From contig CAJINV010000028.1 in the NCBI GenBank assembly GCA_905178155.1, positions 261,746-325,745 of the forward strand: DNA of 64,000 bases, given 5' to 3'. The notes beneath the pieces were generated by a model, which had not been told where the DNA came from, made no database searches, and saw nothing but the letters and a program-made list of their open reading frames with translations. Below, piece after piece: positions 52,399 to 63,149 of the stretch; position 1 is the stretch's first letter, and the number at the start of each line of letters is the position of its first letter. The stretch is from Amoebophrya sp. A120 (lineage: Eukaryota > Sar > Dinophyceae > Syndiniales > Amoebophryaceae). Position numbers and translations under genes: made by a program.

Positions 52399-55300
52399 TC
52401 ATTCCGCCTCGGCAGGAGCGCCATGCAGTTCGCGATATCGGTTGGAGTACTGCTGCCGGAGCAGCCCCCGCCACGTTTGCATGGTGGCCGCCCGCTTTTC
52501 CGCGTTTGCGTTCCGCATGACCGCCCGCTTTTCCGTGAGCAACTGCCGGTCTGACACCAGCTTGCACAATTCCAGGATGGTCCGGAACACGATGATGCCC
52601 GGCGATTTCTCAGCGTCGTACATGGAGCTGGTCTGCAGCCACTGGAGTTTTTTGACCCGGGTGGAGAAGTCCAGGGCACCCGCGGACCCCGTGGATCCGA
52701 GGTTCCCGTCGTCATTGAAGACCAGGTCCGCCAGGTACCTCTATGGATTGCAAAAGTGTCTGGGTCTGGAAAGTTGTAATGCTGGGTGGCGTATCATGAG
52801 GATTGCACAAGTGCTGGCTCAGCATGACAAGTTTCTGAGCTTATAGGTGTTGCTTATTCTGCATGACAAACTGCAGCTCTGCATGACCGAAAAATGGAGC
52901 TCTTGGGTAACGCGCGTGACAGATTTAAGAGTCATGCCAGACTAGCATGACAAATCTCGCAATCTCCCCGACCCAGACATTTTTGCAATTGATAACCTCC
53001 GGCTCGGCACGAACATGGCCAGCGACAGGGAGTTATCCTGTGCAAAAGTATCGCACTCGTACTAATTGCCTTTATGCATTACAAATCTCCATCCCAAGGT
53101 AAAACAGCATGACAAAATCCATTTGTCATGCTGAGCTAATTTGTATTGCAATTTATACTACTACGATGCTTTTGCAGTTCATAGGAGTACAGCTCGTGAA
53201 AGGCGTAGGTTTCGAACTCGTGCGGCACGTACACGATGGCTGTAAAGCGCCGCTTGATTTCTGCGAAACTCATGCCCTTGCCCGTCACCAGGTGTGCCTG
53301 TTTGCCGCACGAAGGTGTGCTGCGCAGCAGGAGCACGATCTGGAGCCCCAACCGGAGGGCATTGTTCCCCCGCGCCCAAATGCCGACGTCCTCCAGGTCA
53401 GCGGAAGCGGAAGATTTCTTGAGGTTGTTTGGTATGTCCGCAGCAATGGAAACGGCATACTGCTCTCCGTTGGCGTCCCGTGTCAGTACGGTGACGCGGT
53501 CACGAGGGCCGCTGGTTGTGCTACTTTCCGGCGTGCTATTCATTTTACTGGAAGCCTCGTCGCGGTCACCAGGCTCTCCCGGAGCGTTCTCCCCTGGAGG
53601 GAGTCGTAGTCGTTCTTGTGAGGATATAATTTCACCATCGGGTCGTGCTGGAGCCGACGATTGTTCACTAGTCTCCTGCCCACGCAGTGCTTCCTCCGCT
53701 GGTCGGAAAAGAAGATCGCCCTCGGCATTCCGTACTGCGATGCTGGATCGGCTTGGCGATGTACTAGTTGACGCAGACGCTGCGTTTTTGATACTATTTC
53801 CGCCTTCATCCTCTTCCATCTCTGCAAACCTTGTGTCGTCCAAGTGTAGCATCAGTGGCTGCAGTATCCAAGAAAAAAACTGTGTAAGTGTAAATTTGTG
53901 TTGCAGAAAATGCCAAACTGTTACACTTGTCGTGCTGGACATGCATCAGAGGCAATTTTCGTGCGTGTTTTCACGTACTAGCCACGCATGACAAGTTTTC
54001 TGTGTTATGCAGAGCAAACTTGTGATGCTATTCCTCAAAGAAACTTACACTTACACAGTTTTTTGCCTGGATATGCAGCACCGGGACAAGGGCCGGAGAT
54101 GAGGTAGCCGCGTCTTTCAGTTGCTCGGTCTCCTGCAAAATCCGCGACAAAATCAGGTTCGAAGTGGAGACGATGGCCGTACCCGCGGCTCCGCTGTGCA
54201 CCAAGGTTCGGCCTAAGCTCCAAAAGCGTCGCCATATCCCGAGTAAAAACGTGTCCATCCGATAGTCAAGATGGGAAATCTGCTAGACAAATCAACAAGC
54301 CCTGGTTGTTGCGCATGACAAATTTGGGCGCGCAGTGTAGTCGTGTTTACCTAGTGCAGCGACATCACAGATCTTGCACATCATGCTGATTCGGGCATCA
54401 CAAATCTCAAAACACAACTAGAGAGTGCTTGTCATGGGTCTCCGCACGAGAAGCGCTTTGAGGATGAATGCAGATTTGCATTACAACTCATCTGCAATCG
54501 AGGTGACGTTTTTACTCTGGATACGCCAGGCCGCAGATTCGCCGGCTGCGGCAGACGCGTCCGTGGCGGAGTTGAGAAAAACCGCCTTCGTGCACCGGCC
54601 TTCCACGAAGCACGGGGATACAGTGGCTTCTCTTTCTGGTATTATAGTAGCTGACTCAGATGCAGCTCCTGGGTATACGTCGTTTGGGGCGAGAAAGTTT
54701 GGCGAAATTCCAAACCAATTCGACTGGATTAGCAAGACTGTGTTAGTTCTACCTCCACTGGTGCCGTGCTGCTGGCTCTGCTTGTTTTTAACCGCCGTCT
54801 GTTGCTGGAAATGTTGCAGCAGGTATTTGTTCCAGACCTTGTTCAACTCCTGTTGTAATAACGCACACAAAAAGAACGGCGTGCTGCAGGAGGTAACCAC
54901 GAGCAGCTCAATAAAGGTCGTGCTGGTGCTGTTGGCGTCCTTAATCATAGAAGTATCCCTTGCGCGAGACATGACTTCGTCTTCCCACCAGTTTTCGATG
55001 ATTCTGCTTACGTGTGTTTCCACCACGTCCAACTGTGACAATCCGTTATGGAAGTGTCAGGATTGAAATCGACGAAGTTGAAATAACTTGTAATGCATAA
55101 TATCCATACAAATTGGACCCGCATTTTCTAGTCGGTGCATGACAAATTTTGTCCATGCCGGAAGCCAGTTTGTCATGCTGTTCAGGGCAAAGGGGCTCCG
55201 CTCTGTGATGCTAATCAGCAGCCCAAGTCCCGACCCTTACCAGCACTACAATCTGCCTCCCTTGCGTCCTCTGCAATAGAGGCAATCTTTGCGTTGCATT

Positions 55301-58300
55301 TTCTGCATGACAACCTATTTGAATTTTGACGATTTCAATCCTGACACTCCCATAACCGTGGTTTCCGCCGTAGTGCGGATCGTTTACGCTTTCGTCCTAT
55401 TAAGAGGAAAAATACCCCCTCCCCATATCGAAAAGGTATGTTTCCGGAAATTTGTGTTGCTGATTTGAGACCTCAAATCACGTCTGTCTTGCAAGAAGGC
55501 AACTCCACAAGCTCCGTAGCATTGTGCAGGCGGTTTGTGATGCTGATGGGCCTACAGTGCGGACGTTTCTCATGCTAGACGCCTAGGCCAGAACCTCTCT
55601 ACTTAGGCTTAGTACGGGGCTGCATTCCTCTCCAGCAAGACAGATCTTATTTGTGTACGCAAATCCTGCATCAGAAACTTCGTTTTGATATGGGGAGGGG
55701 GGATTTTTCCTTTTGATACGTCCACCTCGACAAACAAGGCCCCCAAGTCGTCCAGTTCGTTGCCGCAAAACCGGGGGTTGGGGTTCACGCAGCGACAGAC
55801 CTCCGGCGCGTTATGACAGTGCACAACTACTCCCCCTCCCTCTCATTTGTCATGCATACTCGCCGACTGCACCACATCAAAAACCTTTGCACCGTTGCCG
55901 CAAGCAGCTTCGGACGCAGACGATCTAGTCATGCAAAATCCTAACTCCAGTCCCTGCCTTGCCCTTGTGGCACTGTTTGCACGACAAATTCTGGAGGCCC
56001 AGACAGTACTAGACTAGGCACACAAATTTCCCCTGCATAGGCTCCACTATTGCTGTTCATGCAATGCAAATGAGGGGGAGGGGAGTTGTGAATTGTCATA
56101 GGCATGGCGGCACTGGTAAAACCCACCCCAGAACTGCTCCTCGTCGCGGCCCTCGACAAAGACCTGCTCTTCCACTAATGCCCGTCGCACCGCCAAATGT
56201 GCCTCCTGGGCGAAGGGCGCGTGCGTGCCGAAGCTGGCAAGCAGGGTCCTTCGATTCTTCGCAGTATTGATCGACCGGTGGCGACCACTGCTTTCTTCAC
56301 CGTAATTCGCCGTTCCACGACCACGGACCTCAGAATTCTTATTATCCACAGCATATCCTTGTGCCGCGGAAGTAGATGGTCCAGCAGAAGTGCGAAATAA
56401 GCTAGAAGTTTCTCCCCTGGCTAGCGCCGCATTGTACTCCGTAGCGGTCATGGGCCAAACGATGCCCGGGACTAGCGTGAGGCGGAAGAAAGAACCAGTG
56501 CGCGACGCTGGGACCATTTCGGAAATCGAGGAAGCTGCAGCAGTGCTTAAAGACAATAAGTAATCTGGCTCTTTATCTTCGGCACTTCTCGAGCCACCTG
56601 CACCTTCCGGGAGTGGCCCAGCACTTCTGCATAATCTCTTCGTTTCACGCGGCGGCAAAGCGTAGTTGGTACTACTATCCGCGACACGCAGACTACTCCC
56701 TTTTTCCCCGTGGACTAGCGCGCCACGGCTCACTGAGGTAGCGTTTTTCCGCAGCATCGCCGCTCCCCTCTCCTCAACGTCTGCTGTGGTCCCCGTCAAA
56801 TCTTCACCCGCTGCATTCGCGGACAACATCCCAGCATCTTCGCCCTCTTGCCGCTTTTCCTCAGGGGGGACGGGCTGCAGTACTTGGTACGATTTGTCGA
56901 AAAACAGCGCGCCGGCCCGCGTAGCTGCGCGGACTACGTGAGTGCTTTTTTCTGCTATAGCACTGGTCGCCGCACGACTACCGTCGCAGGTGATTGAGGC
57001 AGAAACGGTGCCGTCTCCAACATCTACTCCGGTAGACGTTTCACTGGTTGTACTGGTGGCATCACCAGCTGCGGTTCCGTCGCCGGCACCCCCACCGCTG
57101 CTCAGCCACACTAGGTCGAAGTGTGCCTGCATATGAACTGCAAAAGTATCGTACTCGTACAAATGCATGACAAATTGTCTCAGCATGAGAAACAAAATTT
57201 GTAATGCGGATTTACGTTGAGAAAAAAATTTGTAATGCATGATTGCAATACGAGTACGATACTTTTGCACAGGATACTGCAAGTACCGCTGCAAAACCGT
57301 GAGGTCCGCCGAGTCCGCAGGGTGGTCGCGGTCTCGGTGCATCGCCCAGAGGCTGTAGAACGTGCCCTATTGTAAGGAAAAATCCTCCCTCCCCATATCG
57401 AAAAGGCAAGCCGCAGAAAATTTGCAATGCTGATTTGTGACCGCAAATCGCTTCTGTCTTGCAAGAAGGCAAGTCCGCAGGCTCCGCCGCATTACGCCGG
57501 CGGCTTGTGATGCTGTTGGTCCTACAGCGTAGACTTTTGCCATGCTGGGGGCCTACGTCAAAACCTCGCTGCCCCGGGTTGGCGTATGCCTGCGGTTCTC
57601 TACTGCAAGACAAATCTGATTTGTGTACGCAAATCCAGCATCACAAACTTCCTTTTCGGTATGGGGAGGGGGGATTTTTACTCACGATATGCCCTGCAGC
57701 GTGTTCTCATGGAACAGCTGCTTCGGCACGAACCCCTTCTCCCGCCACCACTCAAAAAGGTATTTACCGTCCATTTGAAGCTGCTGCAGGTTCGGACTTT
57801 GATGCGGGGCTCCCGTGTAGTCGGATATCAACTGTACAAATGTCTGGGTCTGGCAGAGTGCCAGACTTGTCATGCAGGTTTTCCATGACCCATAAGGTCT
57901 GGTATGTAGGACATAGCATGACAGATTCTGTGAGAATTCTATCATGCCTATCCTGCATGAGAAACTGCCTCTCGATCAGGTCAAAAGTTGACAGCTTTTG
58001 GTAATCATGCAACACAGATTTCTACATGATTCAGATTTAGCATGGGAAGTTCCTTTGTTCCAGACCCAGACATTTTTGCATTTGATATCGGATTCCGCTT
58101 CGCGAACATCAAACACCGCGGCACCGTAGAGGCGCTCCACGCGCAGCCTGTGTTCGTGTTGCAGCAAGTGCGCAAAACTGGAGTGAATCAGGTACGCATT
58201 GGGAAAGTGGTCGTCCGCGTGCAGGCGGAACAGCACGTACCCGTATCCTGTGCAAAAGTATCGTTGTACTCGTATTGCAGACATGCATTTACCAATCTTT

Positions 58301-61300
58301 TTTTTGAGGTCAATCTCCATTACAAATTTTATTTCTCATGCTGAGGAAATTTGTAATGCATTTATACGAGTACGATACTTTTTCAATTCATAACCCGTAG
58401 GGCGTCGCGATGCGCAGAATCTCCCCGAGAGAGCAGCCCCGGATCATGTTCTTGAGCAAGGAGGAATACTGCGAGCCCACATCCGTGTACACCGTGGGGA
58501 GCCAGGAACCAAACCCGATATCCGGAGGCAGAAAATAGGCTATGATTTCCATGGCGATCAGCAGAGTTCTCGTGCGCATCTCCGTGTGCAGCTTGTGCAG
58601 AATCTTTGACAGATACTCACAATCGCGGTTGTCGAGATCAATCTTCAACAGCGTGATGGGTGCGGCACTATGGAGCTGCGCCGGCGTAGTTCCTTTGATA
58701 TTCACAGAAAACGCGTCGTGGTTCTTCTGCGTCGTGGCCGCGGTGGTCGTCCTCAACGCGGTCCTGCGGAAGAGCGGGTGCTCGTTCAGAAAGCTGTCCA
58801 CCGTCTCCGGACTCACGTAGTCCGTCACGAGATGAAGGAGCTTACGTTCTTGCGACGAAGATGACGTCTTTGCGGTCTTCGCATCTCGTGCCGGTCCTGC
58901 TTGCTGGTGTACAAGAACATCTGTGGTTCCGCTAGATGAAGAAGTTGTAGCTTCTTTAGTACCTCCTGTTGCTTCAGATGACACAAAGGTCCGGCTTTTG
59001 AAGATCTGATCGCGCAACACCGACACGCGATCGGGGTCGCCTTCGAACAAAACGCCCCCGGCGCCAGCGAATTCCACCATGGTGTGTGCTTATCGTACGA
59101 AAAAAGTGTTTCACTGTAAGGATTTTGCAGGTTTTGCATCACAAGTTTGTTCTACATGACAGAGAAAATTTGCCATGCAAGGTTCCTGAGGGAAAACACA
59201 GCTAAAAATCCCCTGTCTTGCATGTGTAGCAAGACAAACACTTGTGACTGTGAGATGCAATTTCTGCATTACAAGTTTCCAGTGAAACAGTTTTTTCTGG
59301 CGATAGTGCTGGATCCACGTCCCAGTCGGATCGGTCGTCCTCTTCCATCACTCCATATCATGAGTAAAACATCTCCACACCAGAGTCAAGATGCGGATTT
59401 TGCAACACAAACCTAGGAGTTTTAGGAGTCACGCATGACATAAACAGACTGTGCTACTACGCATGACAAGTTTCAGTCCGTAAGGTAGTGCAAGTTAGCA
59501 AGGAAAGCCGCATCACAAATCGACCTTCTCATCCTGTTTACAACATTACAAGTTCCCAAACACGATTGAAAATGCCTGTCATGGGGTTGCGCATCACAAA
59601 TGTTCCTGTCATGGCAAATCTGCATGACAACTCTGGGGTGGGGACGTTGTTACTTAGGATACTCCAGCCCCCAGATTTATCACGAACCGGTCCGCCGCGC
59701 GGGTCGCACCAGCGTCCTCCGCGGCCCTGACAATGTCGAACAAGTTTTGCTGCTTCTGTAGAAGTTGTAATCCGCCTCGCTGCAAGGTTGATGCTGCGCC
59801 CGCGCCCTGTTTCCTCGTCGTGTGCGGTTCTTGCGCTGGTGCCTCGTTTTCAACAGTAGACGGAGTAGTTGTTGACCAGTCAATCAGCTCTCGATACACG
59901 TCGGAGGGAGGAGCGGCAGGAGGAGCACCCCGAGCTACAGGTGGCTCCTGCTCAGGACCGCTTATCATTCCTGTCGCATTTTGATTTTCTTCTTCCACCT
60001 CCGCGCCTGCTGTGCCATTCTTCGGCAGACCGAGAAAGTCCTCGACGATCGTGGCCGCGTCGGCCTCGGTGAGGAACTGAAAGTGCTTTCTGCTGGGCAA
60101 CACGGCGTATCGTACGGCTTCCAGAATGTTCCACAGCAGCTCCTTGCGGTGCGGAAACCGCTCGCTTTCGAACCGGTCGTGCTCTAGCACCGAGGGGAGC
60201 AGGAACCCCGCGCAGCTCGGCGGGCTGACGGCGTGCGAGGCCCAGAACTCCTCCCACGGGTTGGGCAACCCCGACTGGCGCTCGTACTCATCCAGCGCCT
60301 CGTTTTCGCCTTCCTGCTCCGCGGCTTCTAGCGGGTCCTCGCTTCTCCGCTCCACCTATGAATTGCAAAAGTAGTATCGTACTCGTATCAATGCATTACA
60401 AATTTCCTCAGCATGAGGGATAAAATTCGTATATGCTGATTTACCTTAAGAGAAAGCTTTGTCGTGATGCATGATTGCAATACGAGTAAGTACGATACTT
60501 CTGCACAGGATACCACCTCCCGTAGCCGGTGGGGGACCTGCACCAGTGCCTTCTGGACGTGCCGGTTCTGCTCCCCGTGCTCGAAGAGGCGCGCAAACGC
60601 CCGGATGGAGGCCGTTTCCGGCGCGCGGGGGCCATGGTGGCGAAAGAAGGCCGCCAGCTCGTCATACAGTGCGGTGCACACGTGGTGCAGGTGCGTCAGC
60701 ACCTGCTTCTTCTCGTTGCGGACCGCGTGCTCCTCCGTGAGCACCGTGGCTCCGTCCAACCGGTCCAGGATCGCTTCGTTGCGGAGAATGATTTCTATGT
60801 TGGTCTCGCCAACCTCGTTCAAAACTTCGTCAAAGGACAGGGAGCTGAAATAGGTCATGTTGCTCTTTCGCTTCTCGTATGAAATGCAAAAGTATCGCAG
60901 TCGTATAAATGCATTACAAATTTCTTCAGCATGAAAAATGAAACTTGTAATGCTGAGTTTCCTTGAGAACAAGATTTGTAATGCATGACTACAATACGAG
61001 TACGATACTTTTGCACAGGATATCTCGTCCATCAGGTCGTGGTGTTCGTCGACCAGGTCGTCCAAGTGCGTTAGCTGCACGTTCCAGTGCATTTTCAGAC
61101 ACACGTACTGCCCGAGCCAGCAGGTAAGCTCGAACACCAGCTGTGCGATCTTCTCCAGAAATTGCCTCGCCCGCGGGTACACCTGGATCTGATGATGAAG
61201 ACTGGAAAACTCGAAAAACTCGTTCGAACAAACCATATCGTCCCCCTCCGGATCCAGTATCTCGCTGGCGTTCTCTTCCCCGCGCAAGTCAATTTGGGCG

Positions 61301-62380
61301 GCAATGCGCCTCCGCTCCTCCTCATCGCCGTTCAGCGCGCGGCTATCAAATGCAAATATGTCTCGGTCTCTCTGGAACTTTGCTAGACTCGCCATGCAGG
61401 TTTTCCATGACCCATGAGGTCTGTAATGGAGGACCTAGCATGACAGATTCCGGGAGATCATCACTATCATGATGCCTATCCTGCACGAGAAACTGCCTCT
61501 CAACTTGATCAAAAGTGGACAGCATTTGGCAATCATGCAACACAGATTTTTGCATGATTCAGGTTTGACATGACAAGTTCCAACCTTCCGGACCCAGACA
61601 TTTTTGCAGTGCATAGCGGTCCCACAATTGCCAGGACCGCTTGGCGCAGTGCAGGAGGATGTCGGAGCCCAGCGCCAAAGGCACGCGGACGGTTCTCAAA
61701 AGCTGCCTGTCCCTTGCGAGCCCGTCCTCCTGCTCGTCCTCTCCTGCCTCCGTCGTGCCCTCCAGAAAAGTGGCCGGATCCTGTTCCATCAACATCTCCC
61801 CGGCCTCGTCGACCATGAACCGCGTGTGCGTGAGCGTCACTTTCTTGGTCTCAAGCTCCTGCAGCGTGTCCAACATGTTGCGGACCAACCAGCTCTCACG
61901 GTAGACGTTGTCGCTCGCCAAAATGGTGTTTCCCGAAGCGTGCGGCTCCTTGGCATTCGGAAGGCAAATTTGCAGTTCCGCGGGCTGCAGAGCCTCAAAC
62001 AGCCACGGCACGGGGCAGCTGTGGACATCGGAGTCGACCAGCCGGACGGGATCGTAATCCTTTGTGTGCTGCAGCAGCACTTGCTCATTGCTTCGCTGGT
62101 ACCGAAAATTGAAATTTCGGCTGGCTTTGGACGGCACCGCAGTGGATTTTTTCCGCCGGTGCTGGGGGTCTTGCCTTTCTCCAAAGATCGTCGAGTGCGC
62201 GGGCGCCTCCGGAAAAACCTCGCTCCTCTCCCGACGGTCCCGGAGCCATGCGATGTAGTCTGGAATAACATGGGCAAAGATGTCCCAGCGGTTCTGGTAG
62301 CAGCTGGCGCGGTCAGGGAGAAAAAGCAGATGGCATGTGACGATGAGAACACCTCCAGGGACGAGACGAGCACGGGACAT
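52399..62380 (-). CDS. Gene L: 2037-residue secretory protein with FkbM-like methyltransferase
   Basis: Seventeen exons give exactly 2038 codons: 61616-62380, 61023-61338, 60513-60872, 59662-60351, 59306-59350, 58393-59085, 58088-58238, 57690-57820, 57277-57362, 56104-57126, 55719-55812, 55356-55392, 54524-55042, 54074-54229, 53184-53859, 52995-53028, 52399-52736. All 16 introns are introners. The N-terminus (MSRARLVPGGVLIVTCHLLF) looks like a signal peptide or anchor. Around residues 700-960 the pattern fits FkbM-type SAM methyltransferases: FVINLGAG, DVDPAHTMVEFAGAG, FEGDPDRV, LLKIDLDNRDCEYL and an EIIAYFLPPDIGF segment like the EINPEIPPP motif; sugar O-methylation is the usual activity. 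Later parts include a Ser/Thr-rich insert, a Cys cluster (CRHNAPEVCRCVNPNPRFC) and a hydrophobic helix (FIELLVVTSCSTPFFLCAL). The exon model is very strong, the enzyme class moderate. Confidence 0.8.
52742..52994. mobile_element. Introner family A in gene L
   Basis: TSD ACCTC (52737-52741 and 52995-52999); 253 bp; exons 16/17; inverted subtype. Confidence 0.93.
53034..53183. mobile_element. Introner family D in gene L
   Basis: TSD GGAGT (53029-53033 and 53184-53188); 150 bp; exons 15/16. Ends TATCCTGTGCAAAAGTATCG and GATGCTTTTGCAGTTCATA. Confidence 0.92.
53865..54073. mobile_element. Introner family F (single copy) in gene L
   Basis: Inverted ends with AACTGTGTAAGTGTAA and TTACACTTACACAGTT. 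TSD TGCAG (53860-53864 and 54074-54078). 209 bp; exons 14/15. Confidence 0.9.
54235..54523. mobile_element. Introner family B in gene L
   Basis: TSD CGCCA (54230-54234 and 54524-54528). Ends TATCCCGAGTAAAAACG and CGTTTTTACTCTGGATA. 289 bp; exons 13/14. Confidence 0.92.
55046..55355. mobile_element. Introner family I (single copy) in gene L
   Basis: Long inverted ends: TTATGGAAGTGTCAGGATTG and its near complement CAATCCTGACACTCCCATAA. The flanking duplication is only CCG. 310 bp; exons 12/13. Confidence 0.87.
55398..55718. mobile_element. Introner family C in gene L
   Basis: TSD CGTCC (55393-55397 and 55719-55723); 321 bp; exons 11/12; close in sequence to the copy at 11595-11915. Confidence 0.93.
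55813..56103. mobile_element. Introner family H (single copy) in gene L
   Basis: Inverted ends TATGACAGTGCACAACTACT and AGTTGTGAATTGTCATA around CCCCCTCCCTCTCATTTG and complement. The duplication is short (CAT on the coding strand). Exons 10/11; frame restored through a Cys-rich segment. Confidence 0.82.
57132..57276. mobile_element. Introner family D in gene L
   Basis: TSD CTGCA (57127-57131 and 57277-57281); 145 bp; exons 9/10. Confidence 0.93.
57368..57689. mobile_element. Introner family C with altered ends in gene L
   Basis: TSD TGCCC (57363-57367 and 57690-57694); 322 bp; exons 8/9. The right end reads GGATTTTTACTCACGATA, which mixes the family C core with a family B-like terminus. 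Confidence 0.9.
57826..58087. mobile_element. Introner family A in gene L
   Basis: TSD TCGGA (57821-57825 and 58088-58092); 262 bp; exons 7/8. Confidence 0.93.
58244..58392. mobile_element. Introner family D in gene L
   Basis: TSD ACCCG (58239-58243 and 58393-58397); 149 bp; exons 6/7. Confidence 0.93.
59091..59305. mobile_element. Introner family E in gene L
   Basis: TSD GTGCT (59086-59090 and 59306-59310); 215 bp; exons 5/6, inside the methyltransferase domain. Confidence 0.92.
59356..59661. mobile_element. Introner family B in gene L
   Basis: TSD CTCCA (59351-59355 and 59662-59666); 306 bp; exons 4/5, right after the INLGAG motif. Left end TATCATGAGTAAAACATC is drifted. Confidence 0.9.
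60357..60512. mobile_element. Introner family D in gene L
   Basis: TSD CCACC (60352-60356 and 60513-60517); 156 bp; exons 3/4. A TATCG/AAGT duplication lengthens the ends slightly. Confidence 0.92.
60878..61022. mobile_element. Introner family D in gene L
   Basis: TSD TCTCG (60873-60877 and 61023-61027); 145 bp; exons 2/3. Confidence 0.93.
61344..61615. mobile_element. Introner family A in gene L
   Basis: TSD GCGGC/GCGGT (one change); 272 bp; exons 1/2. Left core has TCTCGGTCTCTCTGGA, a small local expansion. Confidence 0.9.
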
Positions 62381-63140
62381 AATGTTGGCGCCGCAACTAC
62401 GGAATCACCTACCTCATACCAGGCTTCATATTCTCTGTTTACTAGGATGCTCCACCAGCAAAACGTGAGTGAACTACCCTAGAAGGATCCAAAGCGCTAA
62501 ACTTATTCGTATGCGAGAGCTAGAATTACAATCTCGTCTAAGTACCAGATCGAGTTCTGAATTGTCTCCGGGGGATCAACAGCCAGAAGATCACTTGTGT
62601 GCAAAGTGCAAAGCACTTGAAGATCAACACTTACCAGAAGACGCAGAGTATGTATAAATATGCAAAAGCTAAAGCATGGTGATGGTACTGCTGCTGACGG
62701 TCCTCGAAGTAGAAACGTAAAGCAGAGGAAAGAGGCGGGCGCCGTCATCTTCGCGATGTTTCATAATGTTGGACGACAGGGCAAAACACTGAACAACATC
62801 CTGTGTGTCCCGAGAGCGTTTCGCTTCAGATAGATGGCGCGAAACACCTGCGCAAATCAAACGAACTCCGTTCGTCCATTACTCTGCTTCTGTCCTATGA
62901 CTTGTGGCGGGCCATGTTCAGAAACCTTTGGTTTCTGACTCAGCCATCGGCCCCGACTCAGTTTCAAAGAGTGTGGCGAACCTCTGTAACAAATAGATAC
63001 AGAGAAAACGAAAACCGCGCGTATAATTGGAAAAGTTCCGGAAGTGGCTCCGGCTGCCGATCAATTTAGTGATACGGCAGCGGATGCGTCAACGCGATGA
63101 CACTATCCGCCGCGACGCCCATCACACATGTCTAATGCCT
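62381..63140. other. 5' flank of gene L, no gene assigned
   Basis: Several frames of 60-90 codons on both strands without splice or family support. The promoter of gene L should lie here, but no recognisable element is seen. Confidence 0.35.
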
Positions 63141-63149
63141 CAGAGCTTC

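Noticed and set aside
6548-61615. Possibility that the elements are ordinary DNA transposons breaking the genes
   Set aside because: Dozens of insertions all preserve one long frame after removal and lie in genes with intact domains; disrupted genes would not keep frames of up to 2038 codons.
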